A program made the translations under genes and the position numbers. 64,000 bases of DNA, from positions 22,905,210 to 22,969,209 of the forward strand of contig OX031073.1 of the NCBI GenBank assembly GCA_943736015.1. The letters are read 5' to 3'. The notes under the pieces were generated by a model. It had not been told where the DNA came from. It made no database searches and saw only the letters and a list, made by a program, of their open reading frames with translations. The stretch comes from Tridacna crocea. Its lineage: Eukaryota > Mollusca > Bivalvia > Cardiida > Cardiidae. This document shows, in pieces, positions 41,172-52,631 of this stretch (its first letter is position 1; every line of letters starts with the position of its first letter).

Positions 41172-41302
41172 AAATTGGGAGAATTGGTTGAATCAATAGG
41201 AAGAATGGTCCTTAGAGATGCATAAAATGCAAAACTTTTCTTCCCATGTCAGGTTTAAAGAACTGCGCAGGTTGACATAGGTTGAAACTTTTTGCAGATA
41301 CA

Positions 41303-41524
41303 TTAACTCTTTACCATACAATCCCAACTTTTAATGACCCTGAGAAAGAAAGCCTTTGAAATTATTGCGTGAAAAGGAGAAAATGCTGGTAACCAGCACT
41401 TTCTCCTTTCCCCACAATGTTTTCTACCCTTTCCAAATCATTCTTTGATTCACATTTATTTTGTCCTCTGCAAGTGCTTTCAATTTGGACTGGTCCAAAA
41501 TTTTGTCATTTGGTAAAGCGTTAA
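41303..41524 (+). mobile_element. TTAA-hairpin MITE, full length
   Basis: TTAACTCTTTACCATACAAT to TTTGGTAAAGCGTTAA, hairpin moderately worn. Confidence 0.9.
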
Positions 41525-41679
41525 ACTTCCTTATTCCCTTCAGTGATGGCATTGCCATTGTCCATCTCTCAGTATATATATGTACTTTTTATGCCCACCC
41601 AGGATTTGATAGGGTTTAAAGTATTGAGGGAAAAAGCTATGCTGTTAAAATTCATGAAACTTAAATACACATTTTTTAT

Positions 41680-42292
41680 ACGCCCGTCGAAGACGGGACG
41701 TATTATGGGATCACCCGTGGCGGGCGGGCAGGCGTCCGGGCGGGCGGGCGGCGTCCAGTTCTTTGTCCGGAGCATATCTCCAAAACTATTCTAGCTAGGG
41801 TTATGAAATTTCATGAGTGGATAGATCTCATCGAGGGGGAGTGCAGTGCGCAGGAATCATAACTCTTGCTTGCTTAATTTTTGAGTTATTGCCCTTTGTT
41901 GTTTTTCATACTTGAATTTTGTCCAGAGCATATCTCCAAAAGTATACTACCTAGGGTTATGAAATTTCATGGGTGGATAGATCTCATCGAGGGGGAGTGC
42001 AGTGCGCAGAAAAAATCATAACTCTGGCTTGCTTAATTTTTGAGTTATTGCCCTTTGTTGTTTTTTATACTTGAATTTTGTCCAGAGCATATCTCCAAAA
42101 CTATACTAGCTAGGGTTATGAAATTTTCATAGGTGGATAGATCTCATCAAGGGGGAGTGCAGTGCACAGGAATCATAACTCTTGCTCGCTTTATTTTTGT
42201 TTTTCATACTTGAATTTTGTCCAGTGCATGCCCCAGCTTTACAACTTGGGGTAAGACGGGTGTATCTTGCGACAATTTGCCGCTCTTGTTTT
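41680..42292. mobile_element. Pearl-like element with ~160-bp tandem core (type 4), complete
   Basis: Head ATACGCCCGTCGAAGACGGG (hairpin CCCGTCGAAGACGGG), a (GGGC)n tract, three units starting near 41761, 41918 and 42080 (TTTGTCCAGAGCATATCTCC, GATAGATCTCATCGAGGGGG), tail GGGGTAAGACGGGTGTATCT with GACGGGTGTAT inverting the head. Ends CTCTTGTTTTT. Confidence 0.75.
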
Positions 42293-42392
42293 TTCATGTA
42301 AAAGATAACAATTTCTGTTAGATTTTCATGGAGTTTGTAAAGTATGTGATGCAGATAGTGCTAGAACTAGGATAATAGCTCATCATTTTCTG

Positions 42393-42614
42393 TTAACTCT
42401 TTACCACACAATCCCGAATTTTATCGACCCCAAGGAAGAAGCCTTTTGAAAACATAGTGGGAAAAGGAGAAAATGCTGGTAACTAGCATTTTCTACATTT
42501 CCCACAATGTTTTCTTCCCTGTAACAGATTTAAATCATCATTGGGCGTAATTTAATTTGTCGTCTGCAAATGCCTTCCATTTGGACCAGTCTAAAACTCG
42601 TTTGGTAGAGTTAA
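42393..42614 (+). mobile_element. TTAA-hairpin MITE, subfamily 2
   Basis: TTAACTCTTTACCACACAAT to GTTTGGTAGAGTTAA, with AGATTTAAATCATCATTGGG in the variable part. Confidence 0.88.
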
Positions 42615-42649
42615 TACAGCCAAGCTGAAAATCATGTGTGAAAAGGCTG

Positions 42650-42950
42650 GTAAAGGTTGTTGGAGAAGGAGAAATTGCTAGTAACAGCAATTCATTCTTT
42701 TTCCACAATGTTTTCCCAAGCTTTCTTTTACAGGGTCATGCCTCTAAATTATGATTTTTCTTACCTAGACTAAGATAATTAAAGGCGTCTGAAGGCAAAA
42801 AATCAAATGTAGTTCAAACAATGATGTCAGTGTTTGATAGAATGGGAAAACATTGTAGGGAAAAGTAGAAAATGCTGGCTTTGTCCACCTTTCTTGAATT
42901 TTTTGACAAAAATGTTACCAAAAGTCAAATTATGTATCTCTTCTAGATTG
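42650..42950. mobile_element. TTAA-hairpin MITE relics
   Basis: Remnants GAGAAATTGCTAGTAACAGC (~42670) and GAAAACATTGTAGGGAAAAG (~42846), without full ends. Confidence 0.5.
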
Positions 42951-43460
42951 AAAAATGTCTGTTGATTTGTTCACTGTGGTAGAGATTGATTAGGGTTGAC
43001 TATTAAGGGTAAACACAATTTTTTTCATGGCATTTTTATCTGGACAACCATTATCAAAATGCCATTACTATGGAAGGTGCAATATTGTGATGCATTATAA
43101 TTCTATCAAATATTAATTTTCTAGGAATCTTTATTCAGTATTAGAAAAGACTAATTATCATTCTGTAAATATTTACTGAGTACCAATTGTATAACTGATA
43201 GGAATAATGTTCTGTCTCTCTGTTCAAATGAATGCCACCAAAAACTTGCCTTTTCAGATTTCAAAATATCTGATGATTATATAGGTTTATCTAATGGATC
43301 TATATTAAGTCAAATTATAGCCCTGGGTTCAAAATTTGGCCCTTAGAGTCATCTTACATGGGCCTAAACAGGGAAAAACTTCAAAATTCTTCTGGTACAC
43401 ATATTTATACTATAAGATATAATAAAAATGTCTATAACTGAACCCACTCATGGATGATAA
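42951..43460. other. Spacer with one pearl-like core relic
   Basis: 43255-43400 (TTATCTAATGGATC, TTATAGCCCTGGGTTC, ATCTTACATGGGCCT) is a single decayed type 1 unit. Otherwise AT-rich. Confidence 0.45.
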
Positions 43461-43463
43461 GAT

Positions 43464-43692
43464 TTAACCCATTACCACACAATCCCTACTTTTGACGCCC
43501 CTGAAAAAGAAGCCTTTTGAAAACACTGTGGGAAAAGGAGAAAATGCTGGTAACCAGCATTTTCTCCTTTTTCCACAGTGTTTTCTACCCTTCCCAGAAC
43601 AAATTTCAATTTTTCAGTCACCTTTATTTTGTGGTCTGCAAATGCTTTCAATTTGGACCAGTCCAAAATTTTCTCGTGTGGTAATGATTTAA
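43464..43692 (+). mobile_element. TTAA-hairpin MITE, full length
   Basis: TTAACCCATTACCACACAAT to GTGTGGTAATGATTTAA; ACACTGTGGG variant. It forms an inverted pair with the copy at 43921. Confidence 0.93.
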
Positions 43693-43920
43693 GTATTATA
43701 GCTCCTTTCATCAATTAAAATGTATATAACTAAACCAGCTCATGGATAATAACATGGCAAATAAGATAACCCACTCAATGTTAATTATGTTTTCAACAAT
43801 TAAAATATCCATATATGAACACACTATTGATATATTTATACTATTGCCCCTGTTAACGATTAAAGTATCTATGAACACACTCATTTATAATCTTACTACT
43901 ACTACTATCCCTTTACACAA

Positions 43921-44149
43921 TTAACCCATTACCACATGAGAAAATTTTAGACTGGTCCAAATTGAAAGCATTTGCAGACGACAAGATAAAGGTGACTGAA
44001 AAATTGAAATTTGTTCTGGGAAGGGTAGAAAACACTGTGGGAAAAGGAGAAAATGCTGGTTACCAGCATTTTCTCCTTTTCCCACAGGGTTTTCAAAAGG
44101 CTTCTTTCTCAGGGGCGTCAAAAGTAGGGATTGTGTGGTAATGGGTTAA
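43921..44149 (-). mobile_element. TTAA-hairpin MITE, full length
   Basis: TTAACCCATTACCACATGAG to GTGGTAATGGGTTAA. It is the reverse of 43464-43692 with very few differences, so transcription through both would give a ~228-bp duplex besides the internal hairpins. Confidence 0.93.
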
Positions 44150-45640
44150 AATGTGCATAACGCCACACCCTCAAAGATATTTATTGATACCAACAAAGTC
44201 AATATTCAAATCCTTAGTTACTTTGCAATCAGTAGTTTTGTCTTTTTTTTTCAATGAGATATAAAATCATTTCATCGCTGTTGATGCTTTTTCACATAAT
44301 CAATATGTAGTTGTGCATAATATTGGCCTTTCAATATGCAATGAGTTTTGCAATATGTAGTCCTTTGTATATTAAAAGTTACATTCAATTTGCTGCTCCT
44401 CTCTTCTTAAATCCCTTGCCCATATTCAGTGAAATTTTACAGGGGCTAACAGTCAAAAACTGATTGTGCATAGTGTTAGCATATCCCTTTGCAATGACTA
44501 TTTGCAGAGTTATAGCTCTTTCTATGCTACATGAGATTTTCCAGCCCCTTTTTTTCTCATGACTTTGCTTAATGTTGATGAAATTGTAAAGGAGTCAGTT
44601 GTCATTTGTGTGAGCATGTCCCTTTTTAGTAAATAAATGCAGTGTTATAGGTACTTTTGATTGCTATTTTATTAATTTTGTAAGCACTTCTTCATTTTCA
44701 TACAATTATCTAAGAATCATCAGTAAGACATCAAGCTGTGCTTAGTGTCAGCATATCCTTTTCAAGTGAAACACTGGCAGAGTTATGTCCCATGTTGAAT
44801 TATATGCTACATTGAATTATACTAAATTCAGTATGACTCAGTTGAACTGATAAGTATAACAGTCCCTATGGCCAAGTTGAGCTATCCTAAAATTGAATAG
44901 GGCCAAGGTTTCTCATTAAATTTTGTGAAGAATGAACTACCATTAGTGCTGGTCATGGTTAGAACAATTACAGGCACGATAGAATATGTGCTTCTAAGTG
45001 TTTTGATCTAGGAATAATTCTTTATAAGAGCATGTGCTGTATAATTACTGGTAGAATACAACTAAAGAAACAAATATAAAGATATGATGAGGCCAATGTC
45101 AGCTACCCTATTACTGGAAACAGCCTAGGATTTATTCAGAAATTGTGGGAAAAGTTAAATTTCCACCAGTACAGATCATGGTTAGAAAAATGACGTCGGG
45201 CAAGATATTTTATATGTTCTACTTACTGGTTTGGGTCCAGGAAAATTTCTTCAGGGTTTTTATATTATACATAAATAGTGGTACTAGCAGTCATGGAAAC
45301 AATTATTTGGTTAAAATAAAGGCCAATGCACCACTACTAATTACCACTAGTACATCTGCCTTTCATAGTTCGAAGAATAGAAAAACAAGATATTTTATTT
45401 GCTGCTTCTGGTTTGAGTCTTGGGGAAAAAAGTCTTCATAAAGGACATGACATTGTGCTTTACATTAAATGGTAGAACTTGCAACCATAAGGACAAGTAT
45501 TAGGTTCTGAAAAAGGGCCAATGTCAGCTACTCTAATACTGGTTATGGTAAAGGTTTTATCCATAAATAATGGAAAAAGCTGAATTGTCATTGTCATTGG
45601 TCATGGTTACAACAATTAAATCCAAGTTTTTATATCTATG
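44150..45640. other. Spacer with a diverged ~300-bp repeat
   Basis: 44900-45640 has diverged repeats (CATGGTTAGAACAATTACAG and CATGGTTAGAAAAATGACGT; GTTTTGATCTAGGAATAATT and GTTTGGGTCCAGGAAAATTT; GCCAATGTCAGCTACCCT twice). Similar phrases occur at 53470-54200. 44150-44900 shows nothing definite. Confidence 0.45.
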
Positions 45641-45644
45641 AGCT

Positions 45645-46760
45645 ACTCACTTGTTTGGATCTAGGTAGTGGTAAGTGTTTGGCTGCAGGGCAGGAGGAGG
45701 TCATAATATTTCTCTGAATTATAACACAGAAAACAAACAACAAAATTGAGAAAATAAATATTAATACGAAGACATTTGGTAGGATAAAAGGTGGTAAGGG
45801 TTTGGCTGTAGGGGAGGAGGAGGCCATTATATTTCCCTTAATTATGACAAGAAAAGCACACAAAAGAATTTAGAGTACAAATAGTGATACAATGACAGTG
45901 GTAAATAAATGTGGTAAGAGTTTGGCTGCATGGAGGAGGGTGAGGCCAATATCTCCTTGAATTATGACAATATGAACAATTAACAAAATTTAAAATACAA
46001 ATAGTAACAATGATATTTGGAAGGAATATGACAAGAAAAGCAAACAACATAATTTAGAGTACAAATAGTAATACAGTGAGAGTTGGTGTAAAATAAAGGT
46101 GATAGGAGTTTGGCTTCACGGAGGATGAGGCCAATTTCTCCTTGACTTACGACAAAAAAATAAATTAAACAACAAATACTTATACAATGATATTTGGTAG
46201 GAAAAAAAGATGGTAGGGTTTGGCTGTAGGGGAGGAGGAGGCCATTATATTTCCCTTAATTATGACAAGAAAAGCACACAAAAGAATTTAGAGTACAAAT
46301 AGTTATACAATGACAGTGGTAAATAAATGTGGTAAGAGTTTGGCTGCATGGAGGAGGGTGAGGCCAATATCTCCTTGAATTATGACAATAACAACAATTA
46401 ACAAAATTTAAAATACAAATAGTAACAATGATATTTGGAAGGAAAAAAAGGTGGTAAGGGTTTGGCTGTAGGGGAGGAGGAGGCCATAATATTTCCTTTC
46501 ATTATGACAAGAAAAGCAAACAAAATTAAGAGTACAAATAGTAATACAATAACAGTTGGTGGTAAATAAAGGTGATAAGAGTTGGGCTTCAGGGAGGAGA
46601 ATGAGGCCAATATCTCCTTGAATTAGGACAAGAAAAAGAATAACACAAGAAAATTAGCAATACAAATAGTAATACAATGATATTTGGTAGGGAAAAAAGG
46701 TGGTAAGGGTTTGGCTGTAGGGGAGGAGGAGGCCATTATATTTTCCTGAATTATGACATG
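45645..46760 (-). repeat. Dimeric ~120-bp tandem array
   Basis: About nine units start near 45667, 45790, 45912, 46098, 46210, 46330, 46450, 46570 and 46698. Two unit types tend to alternate: GGTAAGGGTTTGGCTGTAGG GGAGGAGGAGG and GGTAAGAGTTTGGCTGCATG GAGGAGGGTGAGG, giving a ~240-bp higher-order period. Minus-strand open frames (FLVIIKGNIMASSSP, TAKPLPPF) are array translations. Confidence 0.85.
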
Positions 46761-48048
46761 TATTTGAATTTAAGCACTCATTCAACACATCACAGTATAA
46801 ATGGTTGGCAGTGTGGATGGAGGCCAACAGATGTAAATAAAAAAAAAAAAAGGAAACTTGGTTTTAGTAAGGGAAAAGTCAGGAAAATTTGCTTTAATTT
46901 AACCCTGGGGAGGTTTCATGGTTATTGCATAGATAGGTTGTTCCATTTTGTAGCCATTTTGGTAGTTTTGTGCCTTTAATTACTGTTTTCAAACTGAATT
47001 TTGAATGGTTTAAAACAGAAGATTAGAAAATCATAGATGAATTTTGAGTTCGTCATCTCTTAGTTATTGATCAATGTGGAATTTCAGGTTATGTATGTAG
47101 ATATTTATGTGATCATAATAACAACTTTGTAAAATTTTGACACATTGACAACACATACCATAAACTTTGGATTGCTTCCACATTTGTAAGACTGAGATAT
47201 GATAAAGGACAACTCTACCTGACTTGCAAGGTTTGGGCCTGTCTTTAACATCCAACTCTGTTTGTGTCATCTGGCAAAAGATAGCTCCTCAACTCTTGGT
47301 TATCCATACTTGCCTGTGTAAGACATAGGAATATGTTAAAGTACTGTATCTGTACCCAGTCTATGTGAAATTGTATATATGGTCTTAAAGTTCGCACTCA
47401 CCAAAGAAAACTTTTGCCAACCATAATTATCCAATGGATGACAAAGGTATATGACTTGTTACCTGTCAGCAAGAATATGTGAAATAACATGCGAGATTAG
47501 AGTGCAAGCACGTTCAAAGAGAAAACATGACTTATAGGAGTTATGGTTGTGTGTTTCCCATGCACTCTACAGACACAAACAATGACAATCTACCGCCATT
47601 GCTAATGTGTATGTTTCAGTGATAGAATAACAGATTTTGATAGGACGTGATATTCATAATTTGATGTGAATAAGTGGTCCTCAGCAAGGTTTGAGATGTA
47701 TATTTATTACACCATAAAACCATCTGCTGTTTAGTCCTTAGGAAGCTATTTTCCCATGTAGCAGACAGTGTACAAGGGTTGTCCCATTGAATCATAGACG
47801 CTTGATGTAAAAATATTTCTTAATGTCTGATTGCAATACTTTTACAAGAATATATATTTTAGAGCTGTGATGTGCTATATTTTAGAGCAGTGATGTGCTA
47901 TTTCTAAAGAGCATAAGCTTACTGTTAAATGTAGTTGTTAACTTCACAAGGTGCACTGGTTGGCAATTTGTGATATATTTCAAAACGTTTGAAGTTAATG
48001 ACTATACTTTATATCTTAATGATGTTTTCAGCAAATAGTAATCTAAGG
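46761..48048. other. Spacer without recognisable features
   Basis: AT-rich. One short tandem duplication is seen (TTTTAGAGCTGTGATGTGCT / TTTTAGAGCAGTGATGTGCT, 47858-47900). No coding evidence. Confidence 0.4.
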
Positions 48049-48277
48049 TTAACTCTTTACCAAACAACCCCTGGTTTTTAAGATCCTGAGACAGAAGCTG
48101 TTTTAATACATTGTTGGAAAAGGAGACAATGCTGGTAACCAGCATTGGCTCCTTTGCCCACAGGGTTTAAAACTCTGCTGGAATTAAATTTCAATGTTTT
48201 AGTTACGTTTATTTTGTCATCATCACATGCTTTAAATTTGGACCAGTCTAAAATTTTGTTGTTTGGTAAAGAGTAAA
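48049..48277 (+). mobile_element. TTAA-hairpin MITE, full length
   Basis: TTAACTCTTTACCAAACAAC to TTGGTAAAGAGTAAA, with the right hairpin arm worn. Confidence 0.88.
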
Positions 48278-48469
48278 TAAAATGATTAATATAACTGTAC
48301 CCCTCAGTTTTATTGTCACACTGATTGTCTATGATTCAGTGGGACAGCCCTGGTAGATCTAGATCAGGCTGCATGGGGATGCGTTCCCTATTTTGATGTA
48401 CACTGATATTTTGTGAGGTATTCTGGCGAGAGCAGCCTTGAAATTGCTTTAATTATGCCTTTACTACCT

Positions 48470-49840
48470 ATAAACTCACCTGAACAAGAAGTGCTTCATG
48501 TGAGCCATTGTGATTGCTTATTGTCCAACAACATCTACTGTAATGTCTGTTCAACCACAATTCCAAAAACTCCCCCCAGACACTAATTGATGAAAGAAAA
48601 TTGAATTTAATGTCCAAACTCCTAGAAACATGTAAATCAAAAGTTGATAAAGGATTTTAATAATGTAAACAATTTTACTACTTGCGGCATCTGTGTTGAT
48701 GACGGCATTTATATTTACCTTTTTTTTTTACATTCAAGATTTTTAAGAGCTTAGACTTTCCAAATCATATGGATTGGTTCATATTTGTTACAATGATAGA
48801 TATACTGGTAGGTTCAGAGTTTCTGTCAACAGTGCAGTGCCCATGATCTGAAAGTCCAGATTGTAGACTTTGATACTGTACATCAAAGTTAAACTTTCTG
48901 TAAGTTTTTTAAGAGCTCATATTTTCCAAAGTGAATAATGGATTAGGTTCATGGTTTTGTTGTAGCGTTGCATTGTCAGGTTAAGCTTTATGTTTATTTT
49001 TGTTTTACCCACTGTTAGCTTTGTACATTTTTGGTATTTTTCTACAGGTCTTTAAATATTAATCATTTCCAGCTAACTTTTGAATTTCAAATTGGTCATT
49101 AAAAGTTACTTCAAAAACTTGGCAGGTTTTCTTTTCTAGGACCACAAGACCTGGGATATTGATACTTGATATTTAGCATAACTGGATAGTTGTTGGTCAA
49201 AGTTCTTCATTATTTGTCCCTAGGGTAAAATAATGTCCTGCTGTATTAGTCACAGGTCAACGATGGAGTAATAAGAGGAAAATGGTAGAAAAAAAAATCT
49301 TGCCTGATATCCCAAAACATATAATGTTGATGTTTTGTATGCGTCTACTACATAGGTTGATCCATTAACAAAGTTGTTCAGATTGTACCCAAAGATGTTA
49401 AAGATTGTCCAGTCCCAGGGGTCTCATGTTTACATTGTGTTTTGTTGGAAGAACTTCAAATTCTTTTCTTGGTTCTGTAGTATTTAACATTCTATGAGTT
49501 ATGTCTGTGAAACTTTACTGTGATAAAAATCTGTATATGGAGATGATCTGCTCACCTTCATTGAGAAAAATATCGTCATGTACACCGTTGCTATAAACAG
49601 CAAGAGTGAAACCTGCAGTTTCTTCAACACTTTGGGCTATGTTTGTGGAATTTAAGTTGGCAATAGGTTTTAGCAGGTTGATTCTGACAATACAATTCAT
49701 TTACAACACATTTCTCTAGTACTTTAGATAAAACAATCAAGATTCAAACTCTGAGCTAGTATGAGTCTTACCTTTAGTCATGCAGTTGTAGCTCTTATTA
49801 ACTAGGTGAGCGATGTATGACTACCATGTTTTTCTTGCTC
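48470..49840. mobile_element. Old pearl-like element, type 3
   Basis: Head ACTCACCTGAACAAGAAGTG CTTCATGTGAGC and tail AACTAGGTGAGCGATGTATG ACTACCATG match the element at 36297-37905. The core units are strongly diverged (GATATTGATACTTGATATTT, GTCCCTAGGGT, GTCACAGGTC). Much older than the 36-kb copy. Confidence 0.65.
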
Positions 49841-49971
49841 AATTTGTCATTTTGTTTATATAGCAGGCACTTAAACCCTTCTCTTGTGAAAGCAGCCTTC
49901 TATTAGGGCCAAAACAGAGATACACCTTGGTAATTTGGAACTAACTTGAAGCATCTCTAGGGGCACAGTCT

Positions 49972-50168
49972 GTTTTGATCACCTATGAATGCCAGCAAGT
50001 CGACGGTGTGGCACCAACACACCAGTGTGGTGAGATGGGACGACTCTGTCAAGCTTTGGAACATCACTGGTGGCAAACCTGCGGTAGTCTGTCACAAACT
50101 AGGGCTGAACCTCGGTAGCCTTTGGTCAGAACATGCAATCCATCTTCTTGAACTGGGACAAAACCAGG
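49972..50168 (+). other. Possible exon fragment (weak WD-repeat resemblance)
   Basis: An acceptor-like GGCACAG (~49965) and the donor AACCAG|GTAACA (50168) bracket a frame reading HTSVVRWDDSVKLWNITGG. The SVKLWNI phrase resembles the end of a WD40 blade, but only one is visible and the frame has a stop just upstream of its ATG. The GC content is higher than the surroundings. Not recognised with confidence; could be chance. Confidence 0.2.
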
Positions 50169-50354
50169 TAACATTGGGTCTATGAGAGTGTTACCCATTT
50201 TGGGGGGAAAATGCCCCTGGTATACATGCTACTCTTCACCATGAGGAATTCAGACCATTATCATGACCATGAGTGTGAGAATGGGGTTTAATTAGAGACT
50301 TGCAATGATCTTCAGTAAAGTAGATTTTGAATATTTTAAGAGTCAAGTACAACT

Positions 50355-50445
50355 TTTAGTTCCTATTGCAGAGTGTAGATTAAGATCAGACTGTGCAGAA
50401 CATGCAGTCCCATTTTTGATGTACACTGTCTTGACAGTTTGTGAA
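50355..50445. repeat. GATCAAGATCAGACTGC-family hairpin repeat
   Basis: AGAGTGTAGATTAAGATCAG and ACTGTGCAGAACATGCAGTC, then TTTGATGTACACTGTC. Confidence 0.6.
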
Positions 50446-50534
50446 GAATGACGGTGAAAAAAACTTTGAAGTGCAATATTAGTGTCTTGTCTATTGGTTT
50501 GAGATGTCCTTTTCATATTTGGCAGGCACATTAT

Positions 50535-50685
50535 TAGTTGTACGGTCAGGTGGCAGGGGACTTGGATACTTGTTCACGGCTGTGGTTAATCATGTCGCCC
50601 CGAGCCGAGGGCAAGGTGGTGACATGATTCACCACAGCTATGAACAAGTTTCCAAGTCCCCTACCACCTGACTGTACAATGAATT
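50535..50685. repeat. Foldback MITE, ~65-bp arms
   Basis: Left arm TTGTACGGTCAGGTGGCAGG GGACTTGGATACTTGTTCA; right arm TGAACAAGTTTCCAAGTCCC CTACCACCTGACTGTACAA; inner GTGGTTAATCATGTC / GACATGATTCACCAC. Confidence 0.8.
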
Positions 50686-51164
50686 TATTATACTGCAAAG
50701 TTTTACCCTTTCAAAGCGCGGTAAGTGGACTTTTACTGTTTTATAATTTTACGAATCGGGTATGCTGACAAAATAAAAATTCCCTTCTGTGTGCTCCAAT
50801 TCAACGAAAACTGACGTCACTGGAAACTGACGTCAGGAAAACATGCAGTTTGGTGCATAAATGTGCAGTCTGGTGATTGATCGACGCGGCCATTTTGGAT
50901 GTTGTGTTGCACGTGTGGAGATGTTTACGGGGCACTCAAAAGGGAAACAGGCTTTACGAGGTTCTTGCCAGGGAACATCTTATATGTTCCCAGCATGTTA
51001 ACCAATCAGATCATGAGAAATTTCTTTGCATTATAATAATAACTCTTTCCAAACAATACAAAAATTGAAAGTGAAAGTATTTGGAAATCAGAAATTCCTT
51101 GTGATTCTATCGATAAGCTTTGTATTTCAAAAGGAAGAAGCAATTAAATACTGCATACTCTCAA

Positions 51165-52240
51165 TTTTTCGCTCTTTTGGTCAAAGGCCAGCAGAGCTTA
51201 CATCATGGTGTGGTTTTCCTAGTCATTCTGTCCATACCATCAACAGCCTTAAACCCTATTGAATTTGAAAAAAAAAAAACAATTTGGGAAAAGTAGCCAT
51301 AGAAAGTTGCAAATTTGCAAATCTTGTTGATGGGATGAGGTTCACATTTTGCGGCTCTATTTTTTTTGAAACATGCAGTTTCTTTATATTGTCATTAGCT
51401 TGAACCCTATTGATTTTGAAAATAACCTGATGGTTCAAAGTGTAAATTAGCCATTAGAGGTAGAATATTTGCATTGTTTTCACAATAAAACCTACCTTTG
51501 TGATCAGATTTTTGTAAAACTTGCACAGCTCATTTGTTATTTCAATAGCTTTTACTATATTGATTTTGAAAAAAAGTGTGACAATATGGAAGGGAAAAGT
51601 AGTCATTTAAAGGTAAACAACAATTGTCTTTCTTACTTACACACTTTAAGAGTAGATTTGGTGTCAAATTTTCTTGAAACTTGCAAAGTTTATATTTATC
51701 AACCCGAACTTGTTAGAAAAAGTTGCCATTTTGAGTTGCACTTCTTGTTTACTTAAGTAGGCGATTTTGATCTTGTTGTTTGGAAACTTGTACAGATCAC
51801 TCGTATAATCATCAATGGCTTTTGCGCTTTTGAAAATGAAGAAAATCTAGTATCATTTAGAGTAAAGGAGCCATTTGATTACTAAAAGTCTTGGGTATTC
51901 AACACAGTCCACATTTTTGGTTCATGTAAACTGCATGAAGTCCAAAACTTTTGTCGTAATGAGCAGCAATCTAACAAGTACTAAATCCTTGTCAGATTTC
52001 CAAAGTGGTTTCAACCATATCTACTTTTAGTATTTCACTAATTGTTTATGCCTACATATTATGCTGTAATAGTGAATTCAAGCCCAATTACAGGTCCTTC
52101 CCCCCCCCCAGCATGTTTTGTCAGTGTTTTTGTCTTTTTCCTTTTAGCATCCATGATTGTATGCTAGTAAATACTAATAAGCAAACTTACAGCCAGTAGA
52201 GCAATTCAGGCCCTCAAGGGCCTCATGTTTCCTGAATTTG
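51165..52240. mobile_element. Old pearl-like element, type 2
   Basis: Head TTTTGGTCAAAGGCCAGCAG AGCTTACATCATGG, decayed units (ACATTTTGCGGCTC, GAAACATGCAGTTTCTTTAT, AGCTTGAACCCTATTGATTT), tail GCCAGTAGAGCAATTCAGGC CCTCAAGGGCC. Same ends as 24330-27030. Confidence 0.65.
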
Positions 52241-52271
52241 GATTTTAAATTCACAAATTTTTCTGTAAAGA

Positions 52272-52494
52272 GTTAACTCATTACCACATGGAAATTTTTT
52301 AGGTTTGTCCACATCAAAAGCATTTGCAGACAACAAAATGAAAGTGACTGAAAATTTAAAGTTTGTTTTGTGAAGGGTAAAAAACATTGTGGGAAAAGGA
52401 GAAAATGCTGGTTACCAGCATTTTTTCCTTTTCCCACAATGTTTTCTAAAGGTTTCTTTCTAAGGGTCATCAGAAGTAGGGATTGTGTGGTTAA
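52272..52494 (-). mobile_element. TTAA-hairpin MITE, full length
   Basis: TTAACTCATTACCACATGGA to GATTGTGTGGTTAA, with a near-perfect palindrome. It is chained to a relic at TTAA 52491-52494. Confidence 0.9.
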
Positions 52495-52631
52495 CTCTTA
52501 ACCAAATGACAAAAAAAACCCTTGGACTTGTTTACTCACAAATTGAAGCTTTGACAGATTTTTCTTTGCAATGGTAACCAGCATTTTCTTTTCTCATATT
52601 TTTTTTAAAGCTTTATTCAGTAAAGAATTAA
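52491..52631 (-). mobile_element. TTAA-hairpin MITE relic, deleted
   Basis: TTAACTCTTAACCAAATGAC start; a single arm GGTAACCAGCATTTTC; end AAAGAATTAA. Confidence 0.6.

Noticed and set aside
45636-46610. Repeated minus-strand frames FLVIIKGNIMASSSP
   Set aside because: Array translation of the ~120-bp tandem repeat; each unit gives the same peptide.
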